From positions 62,001 through 126,000 of the forward strand of contig CBDDCD010000002.1 in NCBI GenBank assembly GCA_965226025.1: a stretch of 64,000 bases of DNA. Reading direction: 5' to 3'. Source of the DNA: Moanibacter sp965226025. GTDB taxonomy: Bacteria; Verrucomicrobiota; Verrucomicrobiia; Opitutales; UBA2987. Positions within the stretch are counted from its first letter, which is position 1, and each line of letters starts with the position of its first letter. The position numbers and the translations under genes are program-made. Positions 33,627 to 41,569 of this stretch are shown one piece after another. Under the pieces are notes generated by a model. The model was not told where the DNA came from. It saw only the letters and a program-made list of their open reading frames with translations, and made no database searches.

Positions 33627-33696
33627 ATGCTCTTGAGATTTCGAGGGCATAAACCGTGTTGGACTTCCCGGAGTCTCCCCCATAGATTCCCATCCC

Positions 33697-33861
33697 ATGG
33701 TCAAACTCTGCATCTTTGTCGGTACGGTCGTTGGAGGATATGGAGGATGGTGGCTGGGTTCGCAATTCGGTGGGTTTATGTTTGCCTTCTTCACCAGCAG
33801 TCTCGGTTCGGTAATCGGGATCATTGCAGGCTGGAAGATCGGCCGGGAGTACTTCGATTAG
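33697..33861 (+). CDS. 54-residue glycine-zipper membrane protein
   Basis: ATG at 33697: MVKLCIFVGTVVGGYGGWWLG, then SQFGGFMFAFFTSSLGSVIG and a charged end WKIGREYFD. Two hydrophobic helices with GxxxG-like spacing. Small proteins of this pattern are widespread in Verrucomicrobiota by my recollection. Immediately follows the terminator at 33591; no clear Shine-Dalgarno. Function unknown. Confidence 0.65.
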   Translation: MVKLCIFVGTVVGGYGGWWLGSQFGGFMFAFFTSSLGSVIGIIAGWKIGREYFD

Positions 33862-33981
33862 CCAGGATCGGTTTTGTTGATTTTGTTCGAACAACAACTG
33901 GATTTTCGTCTGATCCCGACTAATCGTGACTAGGAAAAGGATTTTGTCTGCGAAATGCCAATGAACAGAGAGAGAGAGAGC

Positions 33982-35049
33982 ATGAAAGTAATAAGAAAGA
34001 GAAGGGTGATGTCTTACCTCACCGCGACTATCGGAATCGCACTTGCGGCAATACACTTACCGGCGCGAAACAACCCGGTTGATGAAAGATGGTGGCCGAG
34101 CGAATTCGGAGCTGACGATCTTCTAGGCGCCGTTAACCACATTACGCCGAAAAAGAGGGTTGCAGCCGCGAAATTGGTCAAAAAAGGAAAAACTGCGACC
34201 CTCGGCATGCCCTACTACAACGGCATGCCCTTAGTTCCCGGTCGCACCTACGCATTGAGCATTCCCGGTGGGGGAACCCCCACCCACGGCCTTCTTTCCT
34301 GGCCGGGCGAGAATTTTGACATGACCTTCATGGACGAAATTCTAACGGCCGAGATTGGGCAGGTTGGGACGCAATGGGACGGCCTGGCCCATCCCATGAT
34401 CCGGATCGAAGGGGTGGACGGATGGGAGGACGGTAATTACTTCTACAACGGTCATCGTTTAGAGGAGGTCGGAGGTCCCAGAGGTCTTGAAAAAGTCGGC
34501 ACCGAAAAAATCGCGGAGGTCGGATTCTTTACTCGCGGAATACTGATCGACATCGCAGGATTGCAAGGCGTCGAACGCCTGGAAAAAGGCTATGCCATAA
34601 CCGTGGCCGACTACAAAGCGGCGCTCCAGGAGCAGAGAATCAAGAAAGCCGGAAAGGGAGACGTGGTCCTCTTCCGAACGGGCTGGAACAGCCTCTGGAA
34701 GGACTACCAGAAGACACCCGAGGAGCGGGCTCCGGCCCATGCCGAATTTGAATCCGGCGAGCCCGGGGTGAGCGCCGAGCTATGCGATCACTTGGCCGCT
34801 GCGAAGATCGCCATGGTTGGCTCCGACACCTGGGGCCTCGAGCCCTACGATGTTCCCAACCAGGGCGATCCGGAGTCATTCGCCTACGGCCATATGAATC
34901 TCACTGTCCGGCGCGGGATCACCAACTCCGAAAACCTCGACCTCGACGTCCTTTCAAAGGAAAAGGCCTATGAGTTTCTCTTTACCTGGGCACCGCTGAA
35001 ACTGGTTGGAGCAACCGGGTCTCCAGGCAATCCCATCGCTGCCTGGTGA
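33982..35049 (+). CDS. Cyclase-family protein (kynurenine-formamidase-like fold), exported
   Basis: 355 residues from ATG at 33982 (GAGAGAGAG precedes; earlier ATGs at 33955/33961 are possible). N-terminal signal peptide MKVIRKRRVMSYLTATIGIA. Body: DDLLGAVNHITPKKRVAAAKLVKKG, LPYYNG-type motif, GQVGTQWDGLAHP (equivalent of the metal-binding HxGTHxD, with Gln in place of the first-motif His), GILIDIAG, DVVLFRTGW and GSDTWGLE. PF04199-type enzymes hydrolyse or cyclise amides and lactones; the actual reaction is unknown. Followed closely by structured element B. Confidence 0.82.
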   Translation: MKVIRKRRVMSYLTATIGIALAAIHLPARNNPVDERWWPSEFGADDLLGAVNHITPKKRVAAAKLVKKGKTATLGMPYYNGMPLVPGRTYALSIPGGGTPTHGLLSWPGENFDMTFMDEILTAEIGQVGTQWDGLAHPMIRIEGVDGWEDGNYFYNGHRLEEVGGPRGLEKVGTEKIAEVGFFTRGILIDIAGLQGVERLEKGYAITVADYKAALQEQRIKKAGKGDVVLFRTGWNSLWKDYQKTPEERAPAHAEFESGEPGVSAELCDHLAAAKIAMVGSDTWGLEPYDVPNQGDPESFAYGHMNLTVRRGITNSENLDLDVLSKEKAYEFLFTWAPLKLVGATGSPGNPIAAW

Positions 35050-35066
35050 AGCTTGCTGACCAATCT

Positions 35067-35285
35067 AGCCTGGAAATCTCACAAGAATTCCAGGCTGAAA
35101 AACAAAAGGGCACAGAAGATCTTGATGTGGAAAATGTTGTCGTATGAATTCGAAGGCGGATTCGGTCATTCCTTGCGACAGTCTGCTCTGTCTCCCACCT
35201 CGTTGGTTCTTCTTCGAAAAAGGAAATTAGATCTTTGAACACCTTCAAGATCTTCTGTGCCCTTTTGTTAAATAGCCCGCTTTTT
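35067..35285 (+). repeat. Structured ~219-bp element, copy B
   Basis: Hairpin AGCCTGGAA/TTCCAGGCT (35067-35096), 4 nt, a perfect 25-bp inverted repeat (35101-35125 with 35245-35269) enclosing 119 nt, 3 nt, TAGCCCGCTTTTT (35273-35285). Shares CACAGAAGATCTTGA inner arms, a TGCGACAGT interior block and TTGGTTC with copy A, but the outer eight stem pairs are different and compensated. It fills the 321-bp gap before the penicillin acylase gene. Confidence 0.8.
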
Positions 35286-35337
35286 ATGGCCGGCAAGCGG
35301 CAACACGGCGGGAGGAACATTCAGTCGCAATAGGATG

Positions 35338-35366
35338 CTCGAAAATTTGTGAGAAAAGCGGGCTAG
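35338..35366 (-). repeat. TAGCCCG...TCTCACAAAT repeat near the acylase stop
   Basis: Minus-strand 29-mer 27/29 identical to 30003-30031. Its AGCCCGCTTTT also pairs with the TAGCCCGCTTTTT end of element B on the other side (35273), forming an ~90-bp inverted pair. Confidence 0.6.
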
Positions 35367-35370
35367 TCGT

Positions 35371-37725
35371 TCAGCCCGGAGTCAAAATCTGCCGCGACTC
35401 CGCTTTTTCCTCGACCTCATCCCAGTCCCAGAGCTGCGGAATGAATTCCACTTCTGCCCACAGTTCCGCCTGGTCGGCGTAGTGAGGACTGCCGGGATGA
35501 CCCGACGCTCCCAATGGAACGATCCACTTTGAGTTTCGCCAGTCGGACGGATCGAAAATGTAGCGCGTGACCGAGAGGCCGGCAACCCCGTACCGTTTGG
35601 GGGCGGAAAAACTTCCAGCCAGGGGAGTATCCGAGTCCCCGTGGACACGGAGAGAGGGAGGGTCCAGGCGGTTCGCCACCTCCGGGAAATCGTCGGAGAG
35701 CGGGTGGCGAGGCCTGGTGCGATGGGCCTCACCCCATGTCCACCTTGAAGGATCCGGACCCATTATTCTGGTTAGCGATTGGCAGGCGAGGAGTAGGCTT
35801 TCCCTAAGCAGTTCGTCCCAATTGATTCCCTCAACCAAAAGAGCATCGTCATCTTCCACCAGTGCCCTATCGATCTCAACCGCAACCATCTTGAGGTGCG
35901 GGTCCGCCCCGGCAGTGTCGGAAAGGAGAACGTCGGCATCGCCGCCAAAAATTGAGCGCGCTAGCCGTTCGACGAGCTGGGCTCTCACCTCCGAATAAAT
36001 CGTTGGTGCAACTTCATCGCGGTTCATCCGGTAGTCCCAATTCTCAAGGAAAGAAAGTGCTTGCGCGCAGATCGAATCCCCGCCGTCAACCCCTTTCAAA
36101 CGACTGACTATGTTCCGTGCCGGAATAGAAATGCGATCGGCCAAAATGGAGGCCATATCCTCAGTCGTAGTCGCCTCTGATTCAAGGATTCGACTCTGGA
36201 TGCGCCGCGCTCGAAACCCGGGCGCAAAATGGATCCCAACATAGTAGGGGTAGTCATCCTGGGCAACGCGCTGATTGCATGTGATGGCATACCCGGCTTC
36301 AGGGTTGATGGACCGGGGAAGGTAATGGTGGGGAATGAAGCCACGCCATTCGTATTGGCCTCCGTAACCGGGAACCGCTCGCCAACCATTGCCTTCATCG
36401 CGGACCGGTATCCTTCCCTCGTGCAGATATCCGAAGTTTCCGTCGACATCGCAGACCGCATAGTTGTTCACACGGTCGTTCCATTTCTCAAACGCGGCGT
36501 GAAGTTCATCGACGGACCGCGATCGCATGGCGTCTCTCATCGCATCGACCCAGGGCGTTCCTTCGAGAAGCCCAGGATCGGATATGGCAATGCCGCGGCC
36601 CTGTGCCGGATCCCCTGCGATAATCGGTCCGTGATGAGTGATCGTCACTTCAAGATCGATAGGATCGGCTCCTTTCACCACCAGTCGTTCGGTCAGCACT
36701 TCCGCTTTCCTCCACTCATCACTGAATCGATATTCCCTCTTACCATCAACATCGCGAAACTGCTCTATGAAGAGATCTTGTGTATCGGCGCTGCCGTAAG
36801 TCATGCCCCAAGCCACCTGTTGGTTGTGGCAGAAGTGCATAATACCGGGCATACCAGGGAGGGAATATCCGACAATCGAGAATTCGGGACAGCTCAGGTG
36901 TGCCTGATAGTAGACGTTAGGAGTATCCAAACCGCGATGCGAATCACCCGCCATTAGGGGTTGGCCCGATTTCGTGCGTTTACCTCCGACTGAAAACGCG
37001 TTCGATCCCATGTCGGTTTCGCCCAGCCAATTCACCTCCGCCGCCACCTTCAGCAGTTCCTCAAGCCCGTCCAGAGGTTCACCCCGCCACTCCCCTCCTG
37101 GAGGAACAGTTACAAGATGCCCACGGGGATACCCCTTCATAATCGAGGCGAGCGCGCGGGCGGTCTCGGAATTCTGAGCCAGTCGAGTGCGCAGGAGTTT
37201 TGGCTCGAAAGTGCCAAGAAGCGTGTTCCGCATCTTGTAAACAACGATGCAATGCCACGGCTCCCAGGTCTCCGGCAGGCATTCAAGGAGCTGATATTCA
37301 ATCGGGAGGCCGGCTCCGGGCGAGGTGTCCTTTTCCTCGATTGCCTCGAGGTATGCGTTCACACCGCAAGCATATTGATCGAGGATCAGGCGGGACTCCT
37401 CCCCGCAAGCTTCATAATCAAGCTTCGACGTCCGACCCATTCCCGCCGTCCTCATCAACCGATCGTGACCTACCGCCCGGGTCCCGACGTATTCCGCCCA
37501 TCGCCCCAGGGCCCGGACTCGATCATAGTCCATGTGCCAAAGGCGATCCTGCGCTGTCACGAACCCCTGGGCAAAAAACAGATCCGCTTCGCTCTCCGCC
37601 TTGATGTGTGGTATTCCCCAAGGATCACGATAGACCTCGACCGGCGATTGCAATGCCGCAAACCTCATCGTCGACCGGACATCGGGAAGCGAACGGGTTA
37701 GATCATGTTCAGAGATTTTGGTCAT
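35371..37725 (-). CDS. Penicillin acylase family Ntn-hydrolase
   Basis: 784 residues. Autoproteolytic N-terminal-nucleophile amidase (PF01804). Alpha-region: EVYRDPWGIPHIKAESEADLFFAQGFVTAQDRLW in pieces; the cleavage/nucleophile site is GETDMGSNAF with Ser241; beta-region: LMAGDSHR, TITHHGPII, NYAVCDVDGNFGYLHEGRIPVR, and GHPGSPHYADQAELW near the C-terminus. Cuts acyl amides (acyl-homoserine lactones, N-acyl amino acids or similar). No signal peptide is visible, unusual for a family that is mostly periplasmic, so it may be cytoplasmic. Confidence 0.9.
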   Translation of the reverse strand: MTKISEHDLTRSLPDVRSTMRFAALQSPVEVYRDPWGIPHIKAESEADLFFAQGFVTAQDRLWHMDYDRVRALGRWAEYVGTRAVGHDRLMRTAGMGRTSKLDYEACGEESRLILDQYACGVNAYLEAIEEKDTSPGAGLPIEYQLLECLPETWEPWHCIVVYKMRNTLLGTFEPKLLRTRLAQNSETARALASIMKGYPRGHLVTVPPGGEWRGEPLDGLEELLKVAAEVNWLGETDMGSNAFSVGGKRTKSGQPLMAGDSHRGLDTPNVYYQAHLSCPEFSIVGYSLPGMPGIMHFCHNQQVAWGMTYGSADTQDLFIEQFRDVDGKREYRFSDEWRKAEVLTERLVVKGADPIDLEVTITHHGPIIAGDPAQGRGIAISDPGLLEGTPWVDAMRDAMRSRSVDELHAAFEKWNDRVNNYAVCDVDGNFGYLHEGRIPVRDEGNGWRAVPGYGGQYEWRGFIPHHYLPRSINPEAGYAITCNQRVAQDDYPYYVGIHFAPGFRARRIQSRILESEATTTEDMASILADRISIPARNIVSRLKGVDGGDSICAQALSFLENWDYRMNRDEVAPTIYSEVRAQLVERLARSIFGGDADVLLSDTAGADPHLKMVAVEIDRALVEDDDALLVEGINWDELLRESLLLACQSLTRIMGPDPSRWTWGEAHRTRPRHPLSDDFPEVANRLDPPSLRVHGDSDTPLAGSFSAPKRYGVAGLSVTRYIFDPSDWRNSKWIVPLGASGHPGSPHYADQAELWAEVEFIPQLWDWDEVEEKAESRQILTPG

Positions 37726-38069
37726 AGATTAGTATTGTCTGATCCGGTTCATAGGTTTCGGGTGTCAGCCGCCGTCGCACAAGAGCTATGGCGAGCCAAG
37801 GGTTCCAGGACAGATGTTCAGCTCGATCGTCGATTACGCTTACACTTACGATTACCATCATCGATTGCGAATGAAACCTATGTAACCAATCGACATCCGC
37901 AATCCTAAGCGCGATCGATCTCCGATCGGACTGATCCCATCAAGGGTCCTGATCGTGATCTTGTTGTCACCACTTTTCGATGTTCTGGATTTGCCTTAAA
38001 CCAAAACCGGAAGTCGCCGAACACACCGTTATGATGATGTACCCATTCTCTACTCCCAGTGAAAGTAAA
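37726..38069. other. 344-bp divergent gap
   Basis: No gene seen between the acylase start and the next gene. Holds a 10-bp inverted pair CATAGGTTTC/GAAACCTATG (37751-37760, 37873-37882) and a stretch of degenerate CGATTACG-like repeats (37828-37870). Promoters for both genes presumably lie here, but I cannot point to them. Confidence 0.4.
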
Positions 38070-39293
38070 ATGGCTACCCGAATTCGTGCCTTGATACTGC
38101 CCGGTCTTGCATTGATCGCCACGGCGGCGTTGGTCCAAGCCGCCGGCTGGAGAGGCGAGGAGATGGATTCCGTTCTTCGTACTTTAGGGGAGCCGAATGC
38201 AAAGGCCAGCATGGGGACGAAAGAGATCTGGACCTATAATGGACAGGGAACCGTTTACTTCCGTGACGGAGAGGTGGATAGGGTGCACGGAAACTTTCCC
38301 CCTCCCGCTACCGAATCGTCCGAAACACCCCAGGGAACGGCTTCCAGCTCATCGCGGGAAACATCATCCACTAAGGTCTTCAGAGTTCCCAGGGCCACGA
38401 TTATCACGCAGTCGAGCTATCGGACGAAGGGAAGCTGGGGTGGAGAGTCCGACGGAAAGATGATCGGTGTTGATGGCAAACCTCTGGCCGACCACCATAT
38501 CTATGCCAACGACTGCTTTCATTTCGCCTTGCGCATGAGTCGAGGGCTCAAAGAACTGGAAGAGAGCAGTGTAGTAAGCCGGGTCGGCGCTCTGCGAAGC
38601 CTCTACAAGAATAAAGAACCGAATCGTCTGCGGCAGGCCCAGGAACGCTATCTTAAAGTTTACGGCCATCCAGCACAACGGGACAAGTACTATGCCTACG
38701 CGACAAGCGAGGTCGCCCTGGGCGAAGCCCGAAAGCGATACGAGGCGGCGCGCGCAAATATCAACTACAAGGAACAGCTCAGGGTAAAGGATCGAATCAA
38801 TCTGAATCAGGCGTCCAGTGAAGAGGGCAGGTATCTGAGGGAGGAAATGAAAAAGGCGATCCGCGACATGGGAAAAGCCCGTGACACCTGGCTATCGCGC
38901 TATCGCCGCGTTTACGTAGCCGGTCGAGCCGCTCAGGGGAGTGAATTCCAAAAGGCAGCCGCGGCGGAGATTTTCGCCACTGTCCGGAAAATGGATACTC
39001 AGCTATTTGCTTACCGGACGTTTGAACGCACCCCCATGGCCAGAGGACTCGCCGAGGCTGCCCGTGGAGGCATCCTCATGAGCGCCAATCCCATCTTTCT
39101 TCCCGCCGGCGCCCGCGTCCAGGTTCTCGAAACCCGCGAGATCGAAGGACATTCGCCAAGCGCCTCTTCAGCGATAAGCCTCCGCGTCTCCAAGATCAAA
39201 GTGAAAACCGATGGCATGCGGCAACACGACGGAAGGAATCTTCCGGAGTACACGCTCCAAGGCTGGGTCCTCGATCGCGCTTTGCGGAGATAG
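38070..39293 (+). CDS. Exported protein with SmpA/OmlA-like N-terminal motif
   Basis: 407 residues from ATG at 38070, giving signal peptide MATRIRALILPGLALIATAA, cut near VQAAG. MDSVLRTLGEPNAKASMG, then KEIWTYNGQGTVYFRDGEVDRVHG resembles the beta-strand motif of SmpA/OmlA proteins (lgeP...w.Y..g.V.F..g.V). A Ser/Thr-rich linker (~70-95), a long helical, coiled-coil-prone middle (EARKRYEAARANINYKEQL, KKAIRDMGKARDTWLSRY) and an SH3-like C-terminus follow. Function unknown. Confidence 0.72.
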   Translation: MATRIRALILPGLALIATAALVQAAGWRGEEMDSVLRTLGEPNAKASMGTKEIWTYNGQGTVYFRDGEVDRVHGNFPPPATESSETPQGTASSSSRETSSTKVFRVPRATIITQSSYRTKGSWGGESDGKMIGVDGKPLADHHIYANDCFHFALRMSRGLKELEESSVVSRVGALRSLYKNKEPNRLRQAQERYLKVYGHPAQRDKYYAYATSEVALGEARKRYEAARANINYKEQLRVKDRINLNQASSEEGRYLREEMKKAIRDMGKARDTWLSRYRRVYVAGRAAQGSEFQKAAAAEIFATVRKMDTQLFAYRTFERTPMARGLAEAARGGILMSANPIFLPAGARVQVLETREIEGHSPSASSAISLRVSKIKVKTDGMRQHDGRNLPEYTLQGWVLDRALRR

Positions 39294-39418
39294 GATATAT
39301 GAAGTCTCTAATCAATCGGGCCTCTCAGCCGGCCTGGCGCACTTCGGACAGAGCTTCCCCTGCGAAGTCCCGCCCAGCGACCTGAGACGGATCGGCCGAA
39401 TATCCAATCGGCAGTGGC

Positions 39419-39490
39419 GGCGGTGACGGAGCACCGCCCTCCAACCAATGATTACAACAATATACTGGAGGGCGGTGCTCCGTCGCCGCC
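39419..39490. repeat. Inverted repeat, 25-bp arms (GGAGGGCGGTGCTCCG type)
   Basis: Arms 39419-39443 and 39466-39490 with one mismatch around 22 bp. I recall GGAGGGCGGTGCTCCGTCGC as a recurrent intergenic sequence in this phylum, REP-like; not verified. Confidence 0.7.
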
Positions 39491-39513
39491 CTGAACCGGG
39501 CAACCGGGTATTG

Positions 39514-39555
39514 TGGCGACATCTGTACTGACGGCCGTCAGTACAGATGTCGCCA
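39514..39555. repeat. Perfect 42-bp palindrome with GACGGCCGTC core
   Basis: Exactly self-complementary over 21 bp each side of the centre. Core shared with 44529-44574 (arms unrelated) and, with one change, 21919-21950. The ATG of the next ORF lies inside it. Confidence 0.8.
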
Positions 39556-39903
39556 TTCTACTTCATGAACCTCGATCATTCTGCGATGGAAGAGGGAGAA
39601 TTCAGAAGAGTCCTATTTACGCTCGGAAGGAAGTACCTTCAGGAGTCGATCATATTCTCCGCCGGTCGTCGCCCGGGAAGGCGTGAAAAGAGGAATTTTC
39701 TAATCTACACGACGGGAGAGCGAGCCGGATCATCCCGTTCTGGAAGGGGATTCATTGACGAAGAAAACGGAAACTACTCCCTGATCCATACTCCCGACGG
39801 AGAGGAGATTTATATCCGTACCTACCGCCTAAAAAAAAGCGCCGTGAGCATCCCGAGCTCATTAAATTGGCGCCGACCAATGGGTGAGCTGAAATGTAAA
39901 TGA
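39547..39903 (+). CDS. Hypothetical protein, 118 residues
   Basis: Begins inside the palindrome (ATG 39547); ATG at 39565 (MNLDHSAMEEGEF) is a more natural start. Contains FRRVLFTLGRKYLQESIIF, RRPGRREKRNFLIYTTGE, DEENGNYSLIHTPDGEEIYIRTYRLKK. Charged, strand-rich, no membrane segment or signal peptide. No ribosome-binding site before either ATG. No family recognised; could be real or chance. Confidence 0.4.
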   Translation: MSPFYFMNLDHSAMEEGEFRRVLFTLGRKYLQESIIFSAGRRPGRREKRNFLIYTTGERAGSSRSGRGFIDEENGNYSLIHTPDGEEIYIRTYRLKKSAVSIPSSLNWRRPMGELKCK

Positions 39904-39948
39904 ATATGCCTTTGGTCCCGCTGAGCGGAATCCGGCAGGGTGGTATGG

Positions 39949-40080
39949 GACAAGGTTCGAGACGAGGTTACCAGGGAGTTCGGAGTTACTTTCTTGGTTC
40001 GATAGGAAATGTCCTCACGATTAACCCGCTCGGAATTCAGCGGAGCAATCCTCTTCCCGAACCTTGTCTCGAACCTTGTC
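39949..40080. repeat. Inverted repeat with 15-bp arms (GACAAGGTTCGAGAC)
   Basis: Perfect arms at 39949-39963 and 40066-40080; the right arm sits in a CGAACCTTGTC direct repeat and overlaps the CCGCTCGGAAT repeat. The gap 39904-40354 (451 bp) holds these repeats and no credible gene. Confidence 0.6.
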
Positions 40081-40081
40081 G
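40026..40081 (+). repeat. CCGCTCGGAATTCAGCGGAG repeat, copy 2
   Basis: Second copy of the repeat at 28579-28643; shares the palindromic head and CTCGAACCTTGTC tail, with about ten bases missing in between. Confidence 0.55.
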
Positions 40082-40354
40082 ATTGTCTCTGCGGAATCGG
40101 TGCCCCAGGTCCTCCTTGGGCCCTTCTGCCTCTCAATCGACTCTAGAAAGAGTTTCTGCTCGATTGATCCGGCCTGTGGTATACCGGTCGAACCCTCGAG
40201 CACGCACCGCCAGGGGGCAGCACTCTATAGAATCCTCGTGCTCTCTTGGGGAATCACTTCAGGCCCAACGGGGTGTTCAATCTATTCACCTATTCTCCTG
40301 AATATGATAATATAGAGACGTGAATTATTCATTATAATTGAAAGGGAAAAAGAC

Positions 40355-40570
40355 ATGAGACTCAACCATCTAGATTATTCGGACAGGGGAGAAAGGGAGC
40401 TTAGGAAATACCTAAAGCGTGTCCTGTTGGTCACGGCGCTGCTTTTGGGCGGCATGCTTGCAGCAAGCAGACTGATTCCCGGATTCCACCTTGGTTTCAA
40501 CGATCTCGCGGACCTATCCTTTCTCTCTCTTGGACTGTTGGTCATCGGCATTCTTATTGCAGCGAGCTGA
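40355..40570 (+). CDS. Small two-helix membrane protein
   Basis: 71 residues; AAAGGGAAA lies upstream of the ATG. Charged N-terminus (MRLNHLDYSDRGERELRKYLKR) then two hydrophobic segments, VLLVTALLLGGMLAAS and LSFLSLGLLVIGILIAAS. Function unknown. Could be co-transcribed with the SixA-like gene 80 bp downstream. Confidence 0.65.
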   Translation: MRLNHLDYSDRGERELRKYLKRVLLVTALLLGGMLAASRLIPGFHLGFNDLADLSFLSLGLLVIGILIAAS

Positions 40571-40651
40571 TTGACTCCATGGTCAGAGAAATTCGAATTG
40601 CGATGAGAAGCCGTTTGAAATGACGGGGGAAATGCGGTCTGATTGGGGAGT

Positions 40652-41158
40652 ATGAGGCACCTCACCCTGATCAGACATGCGAAATCGAGCTGGAAGACTC
40701 CCGGCGTTGCAGACTATGACCGACCCCTGAACAAGCGTGGCTTGAAGAATGCGCCCCTCATGGGATCCCGCCTGAAGGAGCGTTCCATCACTTTCGACGC
40801 CATATTCAGTAGCGGGGCAAAGAGGGCCCTGGAAACCACCCGTCTGATTTCCAAGGAAATCGGCTTCCCTTTTCGAAAGGTAGTCCGAAGCGACCGGATT
40901 TACGAAACGGATTGCTCCTCTCTCTTCCATTTCGCCTCTCGGATCGACGACCGCTACCTCGACGTGGCAATCGTAGGACACAATCCTACACTGTGGGAAT
41001 TAATCAACTTTCTCTCTCAAGAAAAGATCCCCCGCCTACCGACCTGCGGAACCGGTAGGATTCGAATGAAGGTGGAGCATTGGTCGCACATCGGAGAAGA
41101 GATCGGGGAGATCGAGTTTTTCGATTACCCAAAGAACTCGAGTTCTGTGTCGGTTTGA
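40652..41158 (+). CDS. SixA-like phosphohistidine phosphatase
   Basis: 168 residues from ATG at 40652 (GGGGAG just upstream). Histidine-phosphatase superfamily: LTLIRHAKSSW with the catalytic Arg-His, DYDRPLNKRG, SSGAKRALETT, and the second His in IVGHNPTLWELI. RHAKSSW with DYDRPLNKRG is diagnostic for the SixA group, which removes phosphate from phosphohistidine of Hpt domains or PTS proteins. A histidine kinase gene follows 400 bp downstream. Confidence 0.88.
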   Translation: MRHLTLIRHAKSSWKTPGVADYDRPLNKRGLKNAPLMGSRLKERSITFDAIFSSGAKRALETTRLISKEIGFPFRKVVRSDRIYETDCSSLFHFASRIDDRYLDVAIVGHNPTLWELINFLSQEKIPRLPTCGTGRIRMKVEHWSHIGEEIGEIEFFDYPKNSSSVSV

Positions 41159-41189
41159 CAAGGGACTGAGGGCGATTTAGTCCCTCGAC

Positions 41190-41558
41190 ATGAAGATCCT
41201 CGAGAACATACTTATAACCGCACTGACCGTAATCGTAATCGGATTCCTCTTCGGAGTCATTGAATCTCCATACCGTGGAGAAACTCCAGATCACAATGAC
41301 ATCTCCCAGAGCAAACTTGCCCAAGACCACCCCTACGATCTTCAAGGTAAGATAGACGCGATTCCAGGGGCCAGCGGAGGTCGATTCAGGGTTTTCTCCA
41401 AAGGCAATCGAATCATTCGTATCGACACCGCAACATCGCGAATCGCCCTCCTTGATCCGGATAAAGAAGCCTGGATGAACCTCCAACTCGGAGAGAGGAC
41501 ATTGACCGGATTCGAGAGTGAAAAGTTGATCCTCTTCCTTGAGGGATTCGAGTTTTAG
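41190..41558 (+). CDS. Membrane-anchored hypothetical protein
   Basis: 122 residues. N-terminal helix MKILENILITALTVIVIGFLF, then an extracytoplasmic part: SKGNRIIRIDTATSRIALLDPDKEAWMNLQLGE in pieces, two repeats of an R-I-D/LLD type strand. It lies 31 bp after the phosphatase and 11 bp before the kinase, suggesting a common transcript. Function unknown. Confidence 0.68.
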   Translation: MKILENILITALTVIVIGFLFGVIESPYRGETPDHNDISQSKLAQDHPYDLQGKIDAIPGASGGRFRVFSKGNRIIRIDTATSRIALLDPDKEAWMNLQLGERTLTGFESEKLILFLEGFEF

Positions 41559-41569
41559 TATCGTGTATC

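Noticed and set aside
37828..37870. CGATTACG-like stretch as a CRISPR or tandem array
   Set aside because: Units are short, degenerate and without spacers; at most a simple-sequence remnant.
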